Program-made: the position numbers and the translations under genes
The notes under the pieces: model-generated
Database searches by the model: none
Seen by the model: only the letters and a program-made list of their open reading frames with translations
Told to the model about the DNA's origin: nothing
Assembly: GCA_022826515.1 (NCBI GenBank)
Contig: JAJDUT010000001.1
Span: 25,928 to 89,927 of the forward strand
Direction of reading: 5' to 3'
DNA length: 64,000 nt
Source of the DNA: Candidatus Latescibacterota bacterium
GTDB taxonomy: Bacteria; Latescibacterota; UBA2968; UBA8231
Shown here: piece after piece, positions 26,574 to 34,383 of the stretch
Layout: each line of letters starts with the position of its first letter
Numbering within the stretch: position 1 is the first letter of the stretch

Positions 26574-28086
26574 AGAACAGCTAAACCACCAAAACCGCTT
26601 GCTGCTCTACGGCACCGTAACCATCTCCGGGGCGGCAGTGATGATGCTAGAGCTGTTGGGGACACGCATCATCGGCCCCTTTTACGGGGTCAGTCTCTAC
26701 GTGTGGTCTTCGCTCATATCGGTCGCTTTGATCGCCTTGGCGCTAGGCTATTACCTCGGCGGCTTGGTCGCCGACAAACAGACGCGCTTTCGGCTTTCCT
26801 ACGCCATCGCACTCGCCGGGCTAACGACGGCTTTGATTCCGCTTGTCAGCCGCCCGATCCTGCTGTGGACCAACGATCTAGGGCTGCGCGCCGGGGCTTT
26901 TACCAGTGCCCTGCTGCTTTTTTCCCTGCCGCTGACCTGCCTCGGGATGGTGGGGCCGCAGGTGATTGAACTGGCGGCGCGGCGGCGAGCAGGCGTGGGC
27001 ATGGCAGCCGGCTCGGTCTTTGCAGTCAGCACGGTCGGGAGCGTGGTGGGCACCTTGCTGCTGGGCTTTTTCCTGCTGCCGGCCCTTGGCTCGCGGGTGA
27101 TTCTCTACGCAGTCAGCGCGACCTTGATCCTGTTGGCACTCATCGTGGCCCTGTACGAGCGACGGTGGGGGCAGGTGACGCTAGGACCGGTCGCAGCCGC
27201 GGCGATTGCGGCCGGCGCAGGGCTATGGCTCCAGACCGACCCAGAGCCGACCGAATACGGGGATTATCGCCTAGTCCACCAAGCCGAAAGCCACTACGGC
27301 TGGGTGCGAGTCGTCGATGACCGCGCCCGCCGAGTGCGGTGGATGCTGTCGGATGCCTCGGTCATCAGTGCGCTGCGGCTCGACACGCGCGGGCCGGTAC
27401 TCAGCTATCAAAAAATCATCGCCGACCTACCCCAATTACACCCAGAGGGGCGCAATGCGCTGCTGATCGGCCTCGGCGGAGGCTACATTGCCATGGCATT
27501 TGCAGCCCAAGGCATTGCCACCGACGCCCTAGAGCTGGACCCAGAGGTAGCCAAAGCCGCGCAGCAATACTTTCTCTACGAGCCATCGGGCGCGCTGCGA
27601 GTCGGCGACGCCCGCTACGAAATCCGCCGCCTCAACCAGCAATACGACTTCATCGTCCACGACTGCTTTACCGGCGGGTCTGTGCCCAGCCACCTGCTGA
27701 GCGTCGAAATGCTCCGCGACCTCGATCGGCTCCTCAAAGACGATGGCCTCTTGGCTCTAAACTTTGTCGGCTTTACCGAAGGACCAGAAGCCGATGCCGC
27801 GGCGGCCGTGTACCGGACGTTGGGCGAGGTCTATCCGCACCGGCTGGCCCTCGTCTCGCTGCTCGGCGAAACCTTCAACGACTTTGTCTTCTTGGCTTCG
27901 CGGCAGCCGATTCCCCTAGCGTCTGAGGCCGCGGCGTGGTTAGCAGCGCACGAATATTCCATGCCCGCCAGAGGAGACCTCATCACCGACGACTACAACC
28001 CGCTTGAACGGCTACAAGTGGCCAAAGCCGAGCGCTATCGGGCCCTCTTGCTGGAGCGCATGGGACCGATGCTACTAGCCTTCTGA
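26566..28086 (+). CDS. Membrane-fused spermidine-synthase-like methyltransferase-fold protein
   Basis: About 506 residues starting at a GTG that overlaps the TPR gene's stop. The N-terminal half has about seven hydrophobic helices resembling a transporter half (ISGAAVMMLELLGTRI, LGYYLGGLVAD). The C-terminal half is a spermidine-synthase-type Rossmann domain: NALLIGLGGGYIAM for the cofactor, LELDPEV with acidic ribose-binding residues, GDARYEIRR, and YDFIVHDCFTGG. Fused proteins of this type are common but their substrates are mostly unknown; aminopropyl transfer or a methyl-donor-type reaction are possibilities. It ends the overlapping envelope operon. Confidence 0.8.
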   Translation: MSEEQLNHQNRLLLYGTVTISGAAVMMLELLGTRIIGPFYGVSLYVWSSLISVALIALALGYYLGGLVADKQTRFRLSYAIALAGLTTALIPLVSRPILLWTNDLGLRAGAFTSALLLFSLPLTCLGMVGPQVIELAARRRAGVGMAAGSVFAVSTVGSVVGTLLLGFFLLPALGSRVILYAVSATLILLALIVALYERRWGQVTLGPVAAAAIAAGAGLWLQTDPEPTEYGDYRLVHQAESHYGWVRVVDDRARRVRWMLSDASVISALRLDTRGPVLSYQKIIADLPQLHPEGRNALLIGLGGGYIAMAFAAQGIATDALELDPEVAKAAQQYFLYEPSGALRVGDARYEIRRLNQQYDFIVHDCFTGGSVPSHLLSVEMLRDLDRLLKDDGLLALNFVGFTEGPEADAAAAVYRTLGEVYPHRLALVSLLGETFNDFVFLASRQPIPLASEAAAWLAAHEYSMPARGDLITDDYNPLERLQVAKAERYRALLLERMGPMLLAF

Positions 28087-28102
28087 CACAAGGAGCGTTG
28101 CC

Positions 28103-28621
28103 GTGCTAAAAATTCTCAAGGTTCCCGTAGAGCCGCTGACTCCCTCGGCCTTTGCCCCTTTCGGGCAAGTCATCTCCACCTTTGACGGGGCCAAACCCGA
28201 AGTCGTGGTAGGAGAGTTGGTCGAGAACGCATACACCGTGCGGGCCGAGGTCAAAGATCCGAAATCCGACCAACTCAACCTGTCCGAGGGCCGGCTGCGG
28301 GCGCACTTTGCCTTTCACGACGACGCCGGGCAGTCCTTCTATCCGAGCCGTCACTGCCCAACCGTCTTCTTCGTCGCCCCGGTCCAGCCCATGATCGAGC
28401 CGGAGGATCTGCACGCCTTTTACTCCGACGGCAGCACCGGTATCTGCATGCACCTAAAGGTGTGGCACACCATGCCCGTGTGCCTGCGCGGCGAGGAGGT
28501 GTACCTAACCGCGCGCGGCAACCAGAACTATCACGACCACTCGGTTGACGTTCACTTCGACCAAGACCGCGGCTTGGCCCTGCTGCCCGACATGAGCAGC
28601 GTCCCCAACTGGCAGGAGTAG
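28103..28621 (+). CDS. Ureidoglycolate-lyase-like cupin protein (paralogue A)
   Basis: The product has 172 residues from a GTG with AAGGAG upstream. It matches the AllA/ureidoglycolate lyase cupin family in outline: LTPSAFAPFGQVI near the start, FHDDAGQSFYPSRHCPTVFF, VWHTMPVCL and a C-terminal HSVDVHFDQDRG. The family cleaves ureidoglycolate to glyoxylate and urea. The neighbours here are a Gfo/Idh/MocA oxidoreductase, a second copy and rhamnose mutarotase, not purine genes, so it may process a sugar-derived compound instead. Paralogue B lies at 29894-30436. Confidence 0.75.
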   Translation: MLKILKVPVEPLTPSAFAPFGQVISTFDGAKPEVVVGELVENAYTVRAEVKDPKSDQLNLSEGRLRAHFAFHDDAGQSFYPSRHCPTVFFVAPVQPMIEPEDLHAFYSDGSTGICMHLKVWHTMPVCLRGEEVYLTARGNQNYHDHSVDVHFDQDRGLALLPDMSSVPNWQE

Positions 28622-28624
28622 CCG

Positions 28625-29869
28625 ATGGATAAGGTGCGCTTGGCCCTCGTCGGCTGCGGCGGCATGGGCACCCGCCATCTACACGGCCTCAAGCAGCTAG
28701 CCGACTCTCCCTTCGATGCAGTCGAACTGAGCGCAGTCTGCGACATCAGCGCGGAAAACGCCGCGATGGCCGCCGCCGAAGCCGAGAAGCTCCTCGGGGT
28801 CCGTCCCAAGGTCTGCACCAACATGGAGGCTATGGTCCAGCAGGTGCCGGACTTGGAGGCCGTGGATGTGGTGACCGATCCTTCGGTGCATCACACCGTC
28901 GTCTGCGAAGCCCTCGACTTGGGATTGCACGTGCTGGTGGAAAAGCCGCTAGCTATCACGGTGCGAGCCTGCCAGCAGATCCTCGACGCAGCCGCGCGCA
29001 ACGAGCGCATTGTCTCCGTGGCCGAAAATTTCCGCCGCGATCCTTCGGCCCGCATCGTGCGCCACCTACTGGACACCGGTGCCATTGGCACGCCCTATAT
29101 GGGGATGTACCACTCGCTCGGCGCGGGCAATTCCATTTTTATCACCCCTTGGCGGCACCGCCGGGAATTGGGCGGCTTTATCCTCGATATGGCCGTACAC
29201 TTCACCCACATGATCCGCTACCAGTTGGGCGACATTTCCGAAGTCTATGCCGATGCGCGAATGATAGAGCCGGAGCGGCAAAAAGCGGCAGCCATGTCCA
29301 TGGACTACGAGTTCTACAAAAAGCGCTTCGCCGCCATGCCCGAGCGCATACCCGCCGCGGCCGAGGACACGACCCAAGCGATCTTCAAAATGGAGAGCGG
29401 CGCGACCCTAAACTGGATCGTCGGGATCGCCGGCCACGCGGGCGCGCACCGCGAGCTAATCATGGGCACCAACGGCAGCATTGACGGCTTTGGCGGGCGC
29501 GGCGGGCGCATAACGCTTGCGCGGCGCGATGCCGAGGCCCTGAGTCAAGAGGACATCCTCGCGTCTGCCGAGGGCGCGGGACTGACATTCGACCCGCTGA
29601 CGTGTTACCTCTTTCCGAGCGGCGTCTCGGCTGGCGACCCGCTCGTCGATTTGAAACTGATAGCGTATGAGCTACACGAAATGGCGGAAGCCATTCGCAG
29701 CCAGCGCACCGTCGAAGTGGATGGCCGCTGCGGCCTCAAGGACGTGGCTGCGCTCTACGCGGTCTTCGAGTCGTGGCGCGCCAACGGCCCAGTAGCGCTC
29801 AGCGCGGTCGAATCCTGCCAATCGTACGCCTATCAAGCGGAGATAGACGCCGCCTTGGGCATCGACTAA
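28625..29869 (+). CDS. Gfo/Idh/MocA-family NAD(P)-dependent oxidoreductase
   Basis: The product has 414 residues, starting three bases after paralogue A. The N-terminal Rossmann motif is GCGGMGTRHLHGL, followed by the EKP catalytic motif in HVLVEKPLAI and a His-rich region ending in FILDMAVHFTHMIRYQLG. The C-terminal alpha/beta domain contains GSIDGFGGRGGR. The family oxidises or epimerises sugars and inositols. Placed between two ureidoglycolate-lyase-like genes, it probably belongs to a common sugar-degrading operon. The substrate is unknown. Confidence 0.88.
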   Translation: MDKVRLALVGCGGMGTRHLHGLKQLADSPFDAVELSAVCDISAENAAMAAAEAEKLLGVRPKVCTNMEAMVQQVPDLEAVDVVTDPSVHHTVVCEALDLGLHVLVEKPLAITVRACQQILDAAARNERIVSVAENFRRDPSARIVRHLLDTGAIGTPYMGMYHSLGAGNSIFITPWRHRRELGGFILDMAVHFTHMIRYQLGDISEVYADARMIEPERQKAAAMSMDYEFYKKRFAAMPERIPAAAEDTTQAIFKMESGATLNWIVGIAGHAGAHRELIMGTNGSIDGFGGRGGRITLARRDAEALSQEDILASAEGAGLTFDPLTCYLFPSGVSAGDPLVDLKLIAYELHEMAEAIRSQRTVEVDGRCGLKDVAALYAVFESWRANGPVALSAVESCQSYAYQAEIDAALGID

Positions 29870-29893
29870 CCACGCCAACGAGAGGAGATTGCC

Positions 29894-30436
29894 ATGTGGA
29901 ACCTCGTCAAAATCCCGGTCGAACCGCTCGTACCCGAGACGTTTGCCCCCTTCGGCCACGTGATTCGCACCTTTGAGGAGCGCAAGCCGGACAAGGTCAA
30001 AGGCGGTTATGCCACCAACGCGTACCCAGTCCTCGCCACACCCGGCCCTGAGCCCAAAGATGGCCCCGGTTGGTACGCGCCCCATCCGCAGCGCGTGCCC
30101 ATCTCCGAGGGACTAGAGCGCGCCCATTTTGCCTTTCACACGGACGCCGGCCAGTCGTTTTACCCCAGCTTGCACTCGCCGAGCGTGTTTCTCGTCGGAG
30201 CAATCCAAGACGACATCCAAGCCGAGGAACTGCGCGCTTTTTACTCGGCGGGCGATGTGGGCGTCTGCTTGCACCTCGGAGTGTGGCACACCATGCCCAT
30301 CTGCGTCGAAGGGCACGACGTGTATCAGACCACCCGCGGCGACCAAGATTATCAAGCCCACTCCGTGGAAATCGACTTCGACCTAGAGCGCGGCCAGTCC
30401 ATTGTGCCGGACATGGACAATTTCAAAGGGAGTTGA
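29894..30436 (+). CDS. Ureidoglycolate-lyase-like cupin protein (paralogue B)
   Basis: The product has 180 residues; GAGGAG precedes the ATG. It is clearly a paralogue of the protein at 28103-28621, sharing FAFHTDAGQSFYPSLHSPSVF, AFYSAGDVGVCLHLGVWHTMP, VYQTTRGDQDYQAHSVEIDFD and a PDM ending. The middle is longer by about ten residues (GPEPKDGPGWYAPHPQRV). Two copies of a normally single-copy fold in one operon suggest either a heteromeric enzyme or two steps on related substrates. It ends four bases before rhamnose mutarotase starts. Confidence 0.75.
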   Translation: MWNLVKIPVEPLVPETFAPFGHVIRTFEERKPDKVKGGYATNAYPVLATPGPEPKDGPGWYAPHPQRVPISEGLERAHFAFHTDAGQSFYPSLHSPSVFLVGAIQDDIQAEELRAFYSAGDVGVCLHLGVWHTMPICVEGHDVYQTTRGDQDYQAHSVEIDFDLERGQSIVPDMDNFKGS

Positions 30437-30440
30437 GCAA

Positions 30441-30761
30441 ATGCGACGAGTTGGTTTTCAAATGCAGGTCAAAAAGGATCGAATCGAAGAATACAAGGAA
30501 GTCCACCGCAACGTGTGGCCCGACGTCTGCGCGGCTCTCACTCGCCACGGCTGGCACCGCTACTCGCTCTTTATGAACGCAGACGGCCTCGTCTTCGGCT
30601 ACTTTGAGACTGAGACGGATTTTGCCACGGCCCTCGACGGCTTTCTCGCCGAAGAAGCCACGCAGCGTTGGGGCGAAGCCAACGAGGGATTAGTCGATAT
30701 TCCGGAAGGCGGCCCCAAAGACGCACTAATCGAACTAGCAGAGGTTTTCCACCTCGATTAG
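30441..30761 (+). CDS. rhaM: L-rhamnose mutarotase family protein
   Basis: The product has 106 residues; GGGAG precedes the ATG at 30441. The N-terminal RRVGFQMQVKKDRIEEYKEVHRNVWPDV and the following HGWHRYSLFMN match the RhaM/DUF718 ferredoxin-like fold, with the catalytic His in YKEVHRNVW. The enzyme interconverts alpha and beta anomers of L-rhamnose or related 6-deoxy sugars. It closes the four-gene sugar cluster that begins at 28103, which points to a 6-deoxy-hexose or hexuronate pathway. Confidence 0.85.
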   Translation: MRRVGFQMQVKKDRIEEYKEVHRNVWPDVCAALTRHGWHRYSLFMNADGLVFGYFETETDFATALDGFLAEEATQRWGEANEGLVDIPEGGPKDALIELAEVFHLD

Positions 30762-30827
30762 CGTTAGGAGCAACTTTGTCGGTATAAACCGGGAGGCGGT
30801 TTCCCGTTCCGCACCTGATTTACCCCT

Positions 30828-31553
30828 CTACTCCATTTCTGTGAGAATCGCTTTCAGTCGTTCCGGATAGTTTGTCAAAATCCCATCGACGCCGATCTCA
30901 ATGTAAACTCGCATATCTTCAGGGGTATCCGCATAGAAGACATGCACAACTCGCCCTGCCGCATGGGCCTTTTGCACAAACTCCCGAGTCGTGACGTCTC
31001 GTCCCGGCTGCATCGTCCGCAGCCCTAGCTCTACCGATTTTCGGATGTATTCCTCTGGCGTGCGATTGGCGCGAAAGATTCGGCACTCAATCCGCGAGTC
31101 AATCTCGGCAAAAATCCCAACGCTTTCATCGCTGCACGCCAAAATAGAAGCCTCTACCATCTGAAACTCGCGCAATGCCTGTGCAACCTTGCGCTCATAG
31201 CGACCGTCTGGATTGCCCCCTTCTTTGAGGTGGACATTGAGTCTAACCTTCCCCTGTACGAGGTCTAATGCTTCCTCCCACGTTGGCACGCTCTCGCCCC
31301 GAAACTGTTCACCAAATACTCTTCCGGCGTCGAGGGCTTTGATTTCAGCTAGTGTGAGTTCGGCAATCGCACCCGTGCCATCTGTCGTTCGGTTTACGGT
31401 TGAGTCGTGCATGACAATTAAATGGTCATCCTTTGTCATGTGGAGATCTAACTCAATCTCATCAACGCCAATTTCCAACGCCTGCTGAAAGGCGATCAAC
31501 GTATTTTCGGGATAGTTTCCCGACGCACCCCGATGAGCAACATTAACAACCAT
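30828..31553 (-). CDS. Glycerophosphodiester phosphodiesterase
   Basis: The product has 241 residues. The start at 31553 is chosen for the GAGGAGG eight bases upstream. The catalytic set of the GDPD TIM barrel is visible: His7-Arg8 in AHRG, Glu16 in PENT, Glu34 and Asp36 in IELDLH, and His49 in VMHD. It hydrolyses glycerophosphodiesters to glycerol-3-phosphate and an alcohol, using a metal. No signal peptide is seen, so cytoplasmic. It follows the FG-GAP gene by 31 bases on the same strand and probably shares its transcript. Confidence 0.9.
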   Translation of the reverse strand: MVVNVAHRGASGNYPENTLIAFQQALEIGVDEIELDLHMTKDDHLIVMHDSTVNRTTDGTGAIAELTLAEIKALDAGRVFGEQFRGESVPTWEEALDLVQGKVRLNVHLKEGGNPDGRYERKVAQALREFQMVEASILACSDESVGIFAEIDSRIECRIFRANRTPEEYIRKSVELGLRTMQPGRDVTTREFVQKAHAAGRVVHVFYADTPEDMRVYIEIGVDGILTNYPERLKAILTEME

Positions 31554-31584
31554 TTTTTTTGCCTCCTCAATTAGCGCCATGAAA

Positions 31585-32223
31585 TTACGGCGTGCTACAG
31601 TACGGCACCACCACAAACGCCACCCCCGTAGGCGAGTGCCGAGGGTTTTCATAGACCGTTACCAGCATACCAGCAGCGACTTCTGCAACCTGCTGCACTC
31701 GTCCCGAAGGCCAGCGCACGCGCACCGCATCCGCTTGTTGATGTGCACCTAAGCCGACAATCAAGGTCGCGCTGTTCTGGGCCGAAAAACCCTCGCCAGC
31801 CCGGTGCTCGCGCAGTAGCGTCCTCCCACCGACATCCACTTCCACTTGCACGCCATACCCATCGCGCACGCTCCACTCGCGCGAAACCTCGTCGCGGTCG
31901 TTACCCCCCACAAATCGCAGTGCGAGGATGTGCCCCGCCTTACTGCGGTTGGCAAACAACTCGCAGAGCGGCTCGTTGGCATTGACGACGGCCAAATCAA
32001 TGCGCCCATCGCGGTCAAAGTCCAAGGTAGCGAAGGCGCGGCCATCCGCCGGCGAATCCGCCGCCGACAGACCCGACACGTCGATAAAGTCGCGACCTTC
32101 TACATTGAGAAAGAAGCGATTGCGCTGATACCCGCTGAGCGAGGCCCCAGCGTCGAGCCGCGCCCCCACGTTGTACGCCCCATCCGTCCGGCCATGGCGC
32201 ACGACCGTGCGCCAAAACAGACT
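31585..32223 (-). CDS. C-terminal part of interrupted FG-GAP/ASPIC-UnbV protein
   Basis: This frame continues, without any shift, from the gene at 32224-34224 across an in-frame TGA. It could start alone from a GTG at 32202 (205 residues), but that start has no clear ribosome site. It holds one more FG-GAP unit (TLDFDRDGRIDLAVV) and the ASPIC/UnbV domain (GVQVEVDVGGRTLL, VRVRWPSGRVQQVAE) that closes such proteins in the other two copies in this window. So the two pieces look like one protein of about 879 codons read through or broken at TGA 32224-32226. Confidence 0.7.
   Translation of the reverse strand, partial: SLFWRTVVRHGRTDGAYNVGARLDAGASLSGYQRNRFFLNVEGRDFIDVSGLSAADSPADGRAFATLDFDRDGRIDLAVVNANEPLCELFANRSKAGHILALRFVGGNDRDEVSREWSVRDGYGVQVEVDVGGRTLLREHRAGEGFSAQNSATLIVGLGAHQQADAVRVRWPSGRVQQVAEVAAGMLVTVYENPRHSPTGVAFVVVPYCSTP
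32195..32214 (-). promoter_or_regulatory. Perfect hairpin just downstream of an in-frame TGA (SECIS-like geometry)
   Basis: On the minus strand, nine bases after TGA 32224-32226, a perfect palindrome forms: TGGCGCACG pairs with CGTGCGCCA around a GT centre, or eight pairs with a GGTC loop. Bacterial selenocysteine insertion elements sit directly after the UGA, with a small loop containing a G and an apical loop about 16-37 bases from the UGA. Here the distance is about 17. This is geometry only; function is untested. Confidence 0.35.
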
Positions 32224-34224
32224 TCAGGTATCCTCGGGAAGCGCGACCTCTCGCGGCGGAGTGTAGTAGCCGCTCAGAGCGTAGATGTCGAGGTCGCCAT
32301 CGTTGTCAAAGTCCAAAAACTGGCCGCCCCAGCCCCAGCCGCCGTCCTCCACCGGCGAGTCTGCGACGAGGGCGAAACCCTCACTGCCGTTCCGCAGGAG
32401 GGAGTTCCCCCGGGCCAACGGCGCGAATGCAGAACCAGCGGCTTCCGTGATGCGGCGACCGGCGCTGCTGTGCATGTTGGTCACGTACAGGTCTTGGCGG
32501 CCATCCCCGTCGTAATCGGCCCAGCTCGCGCCCATGCCAAAGCCTGGGTCCGCAGCCCCGCTCTCCGCAGTGACATCGACGAGAACACCGCCGTCATTGC
32601 GGAGCAAGTTGTTAGCGGCAAAGTCGTTGGCGAGGTAGAGATCCGGGTCGCCGTCGCGGTCGTAGTCGGCCCAGGTCGCTTGTAAGGTATTGCGCCATAC
32701 AGCGGCAGTTGCAGCGAAGCGACCGTCGCCGAGGTTGCGCAGCAGGACGTTGGGCGGCCCAGGCGCATCGTAGATGAGGTGGCCGATGCGGTCGCGGCTC
32801 AGGTCGTAGAGCGCACGAGCGTGGTCCGTAGGCAGGAAGTCGGCCAGCAGCGCGCCTGCATGAGACGCAGAAGTAACCGCTTCGAGCAACATCCGCGCGG
32901 CATACGTGGAGAAGTACACGTCGAGCAAACCGTTGCCATCGTAATCGGCCGCTGAGATCGAGGCCACGAGGAACGGCAGGACGCCATCGCCCAAGTCGCG
33001 GGAGGCGAAGTGCCCGTCCTCGTTGACCATGTAAAGGCTGGGCGCAAGCGTGCGGCCGAGGAAGACATCCGGGTCGCCGTCGTTGTCAAAATCGGCAAAG
33101 AGCGCAGCGGCCGTGTGGTGCTCCACATCGAGGCCGTATTGGGCCGCGCGCTCGGTAAACGTGCCGTCGCCGCCATTGTGCAACAGCATGTTCCGGCCTC
33201 GGCGCACGGCAATGTACAGGTCGTCGTATCCATCGGCGTCGATATCCACGACGCTGATGCCGGGATGGCGGTCAAAGGCTTGGCGGGTGAAATAGCGATG
33301 CGGCGCGACAAACGCAGAGTCGCTAAACGACTGGCCCACCAGTTCGGAGTGGCGTGAGAACCTAGCCCGAGAGCGGTCCTCGTCGCGCGGGAGCGCTTCG
33401 TCGAAAACTTCGGCAAACAGCGCGTGCTCCCGCGTGAGCATCTCCAGCGATTCGGTCTCCCAGCGTCGAATCCGCCAAGCAGCATCTTCCTCCTGCTGCC
33501 AGTCGAGCATCAACCGAGCCAGTATTTGCGCGCGCGCGCCGTCTTGTGTCTGCGCCGAGGCATCGAAGCGCAGACGAGCTTGGTAAATCGTTTCTTCCGC
33601 GTCGATAAAATGCCCGGTCTCAATGTGAAAGGCTGTATAGTCGAAAAAATGTACCGCAGCCAAGAGCGAATTCCACAGTTGAATGTCTGCACCTTGGACC
33701 TGCTCAGCAGGTGCAATCCTCCAGCGCTGGCGCTTAATGCCTAGCGCCGGGACGACCTCGGTCGCCTCCGCTGTCTGCTCCACGTCCGCAACATCAACCG
33801 CGTTGGCAAAAAGCGGGCGAGCCGGCGCGGCGGGCAGTTGACTTTGGTACATCCCCAAGGCGAGCAGCGGCAGGACCTCGCCGCTCAGATGCTGTTGCAC
33901 CGCTTCGCTGCGGTCGATGGTTGCCAAGAGCAGGTTGCGTTCCCGCACCTTTTGCAAGGAGCAGACTGTGCCGTATCCCCCAAGGATGGTAAATGCGCCA
34001 AAGGAGAAGACGATGAGCACAATGGGAATCAGCGGCAGCCGGGGGCATCGCCAAACGAGCCAACCACCGCCAAAGAGCAAGGCGATCTGGAGGACGATGA
34101 TACCCTCGATATCAAGCGGATGCGCCGGAAAAAAATGCGCGAGGGCCAGCGGATTGAAGGCCAAGCCACTGAGCAGCAGGGCCACACCGGCGAGGCACAC
34201 AGCGGCGCGGCGGCGACTGGTCAC
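32224..34224 (-). CDS. Membrane-anchored FG-GAP repeat protein, N-terminal part
   Basis: The product has 666 residues up to an in-frame TGA. The N-terminus has three hydrophobic helices (about residues 8-30, 38-57, 62-85) and no cleavable signal, so it is probably inner-membrane anchored with the rest outside. A helical region (about 100-300) is followed by at least six FG-GAP repeats with calcium-binding loops (DIDADGYDDLYI, DFDNDGDPDVFLG, DYDRDGDPDLYLAN, DYDGDGRQDLYVTN). It lacks its own ASPIC/UnbV domain, which lies in frame just past the stop. The divergent gene at 34384 is transcribed the other way. Confidence 0.8.
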   Translation of the reverse strand: MTSRRRAAVCLAGVALLLSGLAFNPLALAHFFPAHPLDIEGIIVLQIALLFGGGWLVWRCPRLPLIPIVLIVFSFGAFTILGGYGTVCSLQKVRERNLLLATIDRSEAVQQHLSGEVLPLLALGMYQSQLPAAPARPLFANAVDVADVEQTAEATEVVPALGIKRQRWRIAPAEQVQGADIQLWNSLLAAVHFFDYTAFHIETGHFIDAEETIYQARLRFDASAQTQDGARAQILARLMLDWQQEEDAAWRIRRWETESLEMLTREHALFAEVFDEALPRDEDRSRARFSRHSELVGQSFSDSAFVAPHRYFTRQAFDRHPGISVVDIDADGYDDLYIAVRRGRNMLLHNGGDGTFTERAAQYGLDVEHHTAAALFADFDNDGDPDVFLGRTLAPSLYMVNEDGHFASRDLGDGVLPFLVASISAADYDGNGLLDVYFSTYAARMLLEAVTSASHAGALLADFLPTDHARALYDLSRDRIGHLIYDAPGPPNVLLRNLGDGRFAATAAVWRNTLQATWADYDRDGDPDLYLANDFAANNLLRNDGGVLVDVTAESGAADPGFGMGASWADYDGDGRQDLYVTNMHSSAGRRITEAAGSAFAPLARGNSLLRNGSEGFALVADSPVEDGGWGWGGQFLDFDNDGDLDIYALSGYYTPPREVALPEDT

Positions 34225-34302
34225 CGGTCGTACCCTCCGTCTAGCAAATGAGAGGTCAACCCTAGCCAGTACGAGACTGATTTACCCCATTGGATATAGT
34301 TT

Positions 34303-34330
34303 TTGTAACGGCAAGACAGCATAGTATATT
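34303..34330 (+). promoter_or_regulatory. Predicted promoter for the deacetylase-like gene
   Basis: TTGTAA at 34303-34308 is separated by 16 bases from TATATT at 34325-34330, matching -35 and -10 elements at four and five of six positions. It lies in the 159-base gap between divergent genes, about 50 bases before the strong ribosome site at 34371-34377. Prediction from sequence only. Confidence 0.4.
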
Positions 34331-34383
34331 AGACGCCAAACAGCCGCTCAGCCTCGGCAGCTTCCAGTAAAAGGAGGACATTC

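Noticed and set aside
30786..30802. Six-pair hairpin AAACCG-GGAGG-CGGTTT between rhamnose mutarotase and the phosphodiesterase.
   Set aside because: Short stem, no T run; could act as a weak bidirectional terminator but support is thin.
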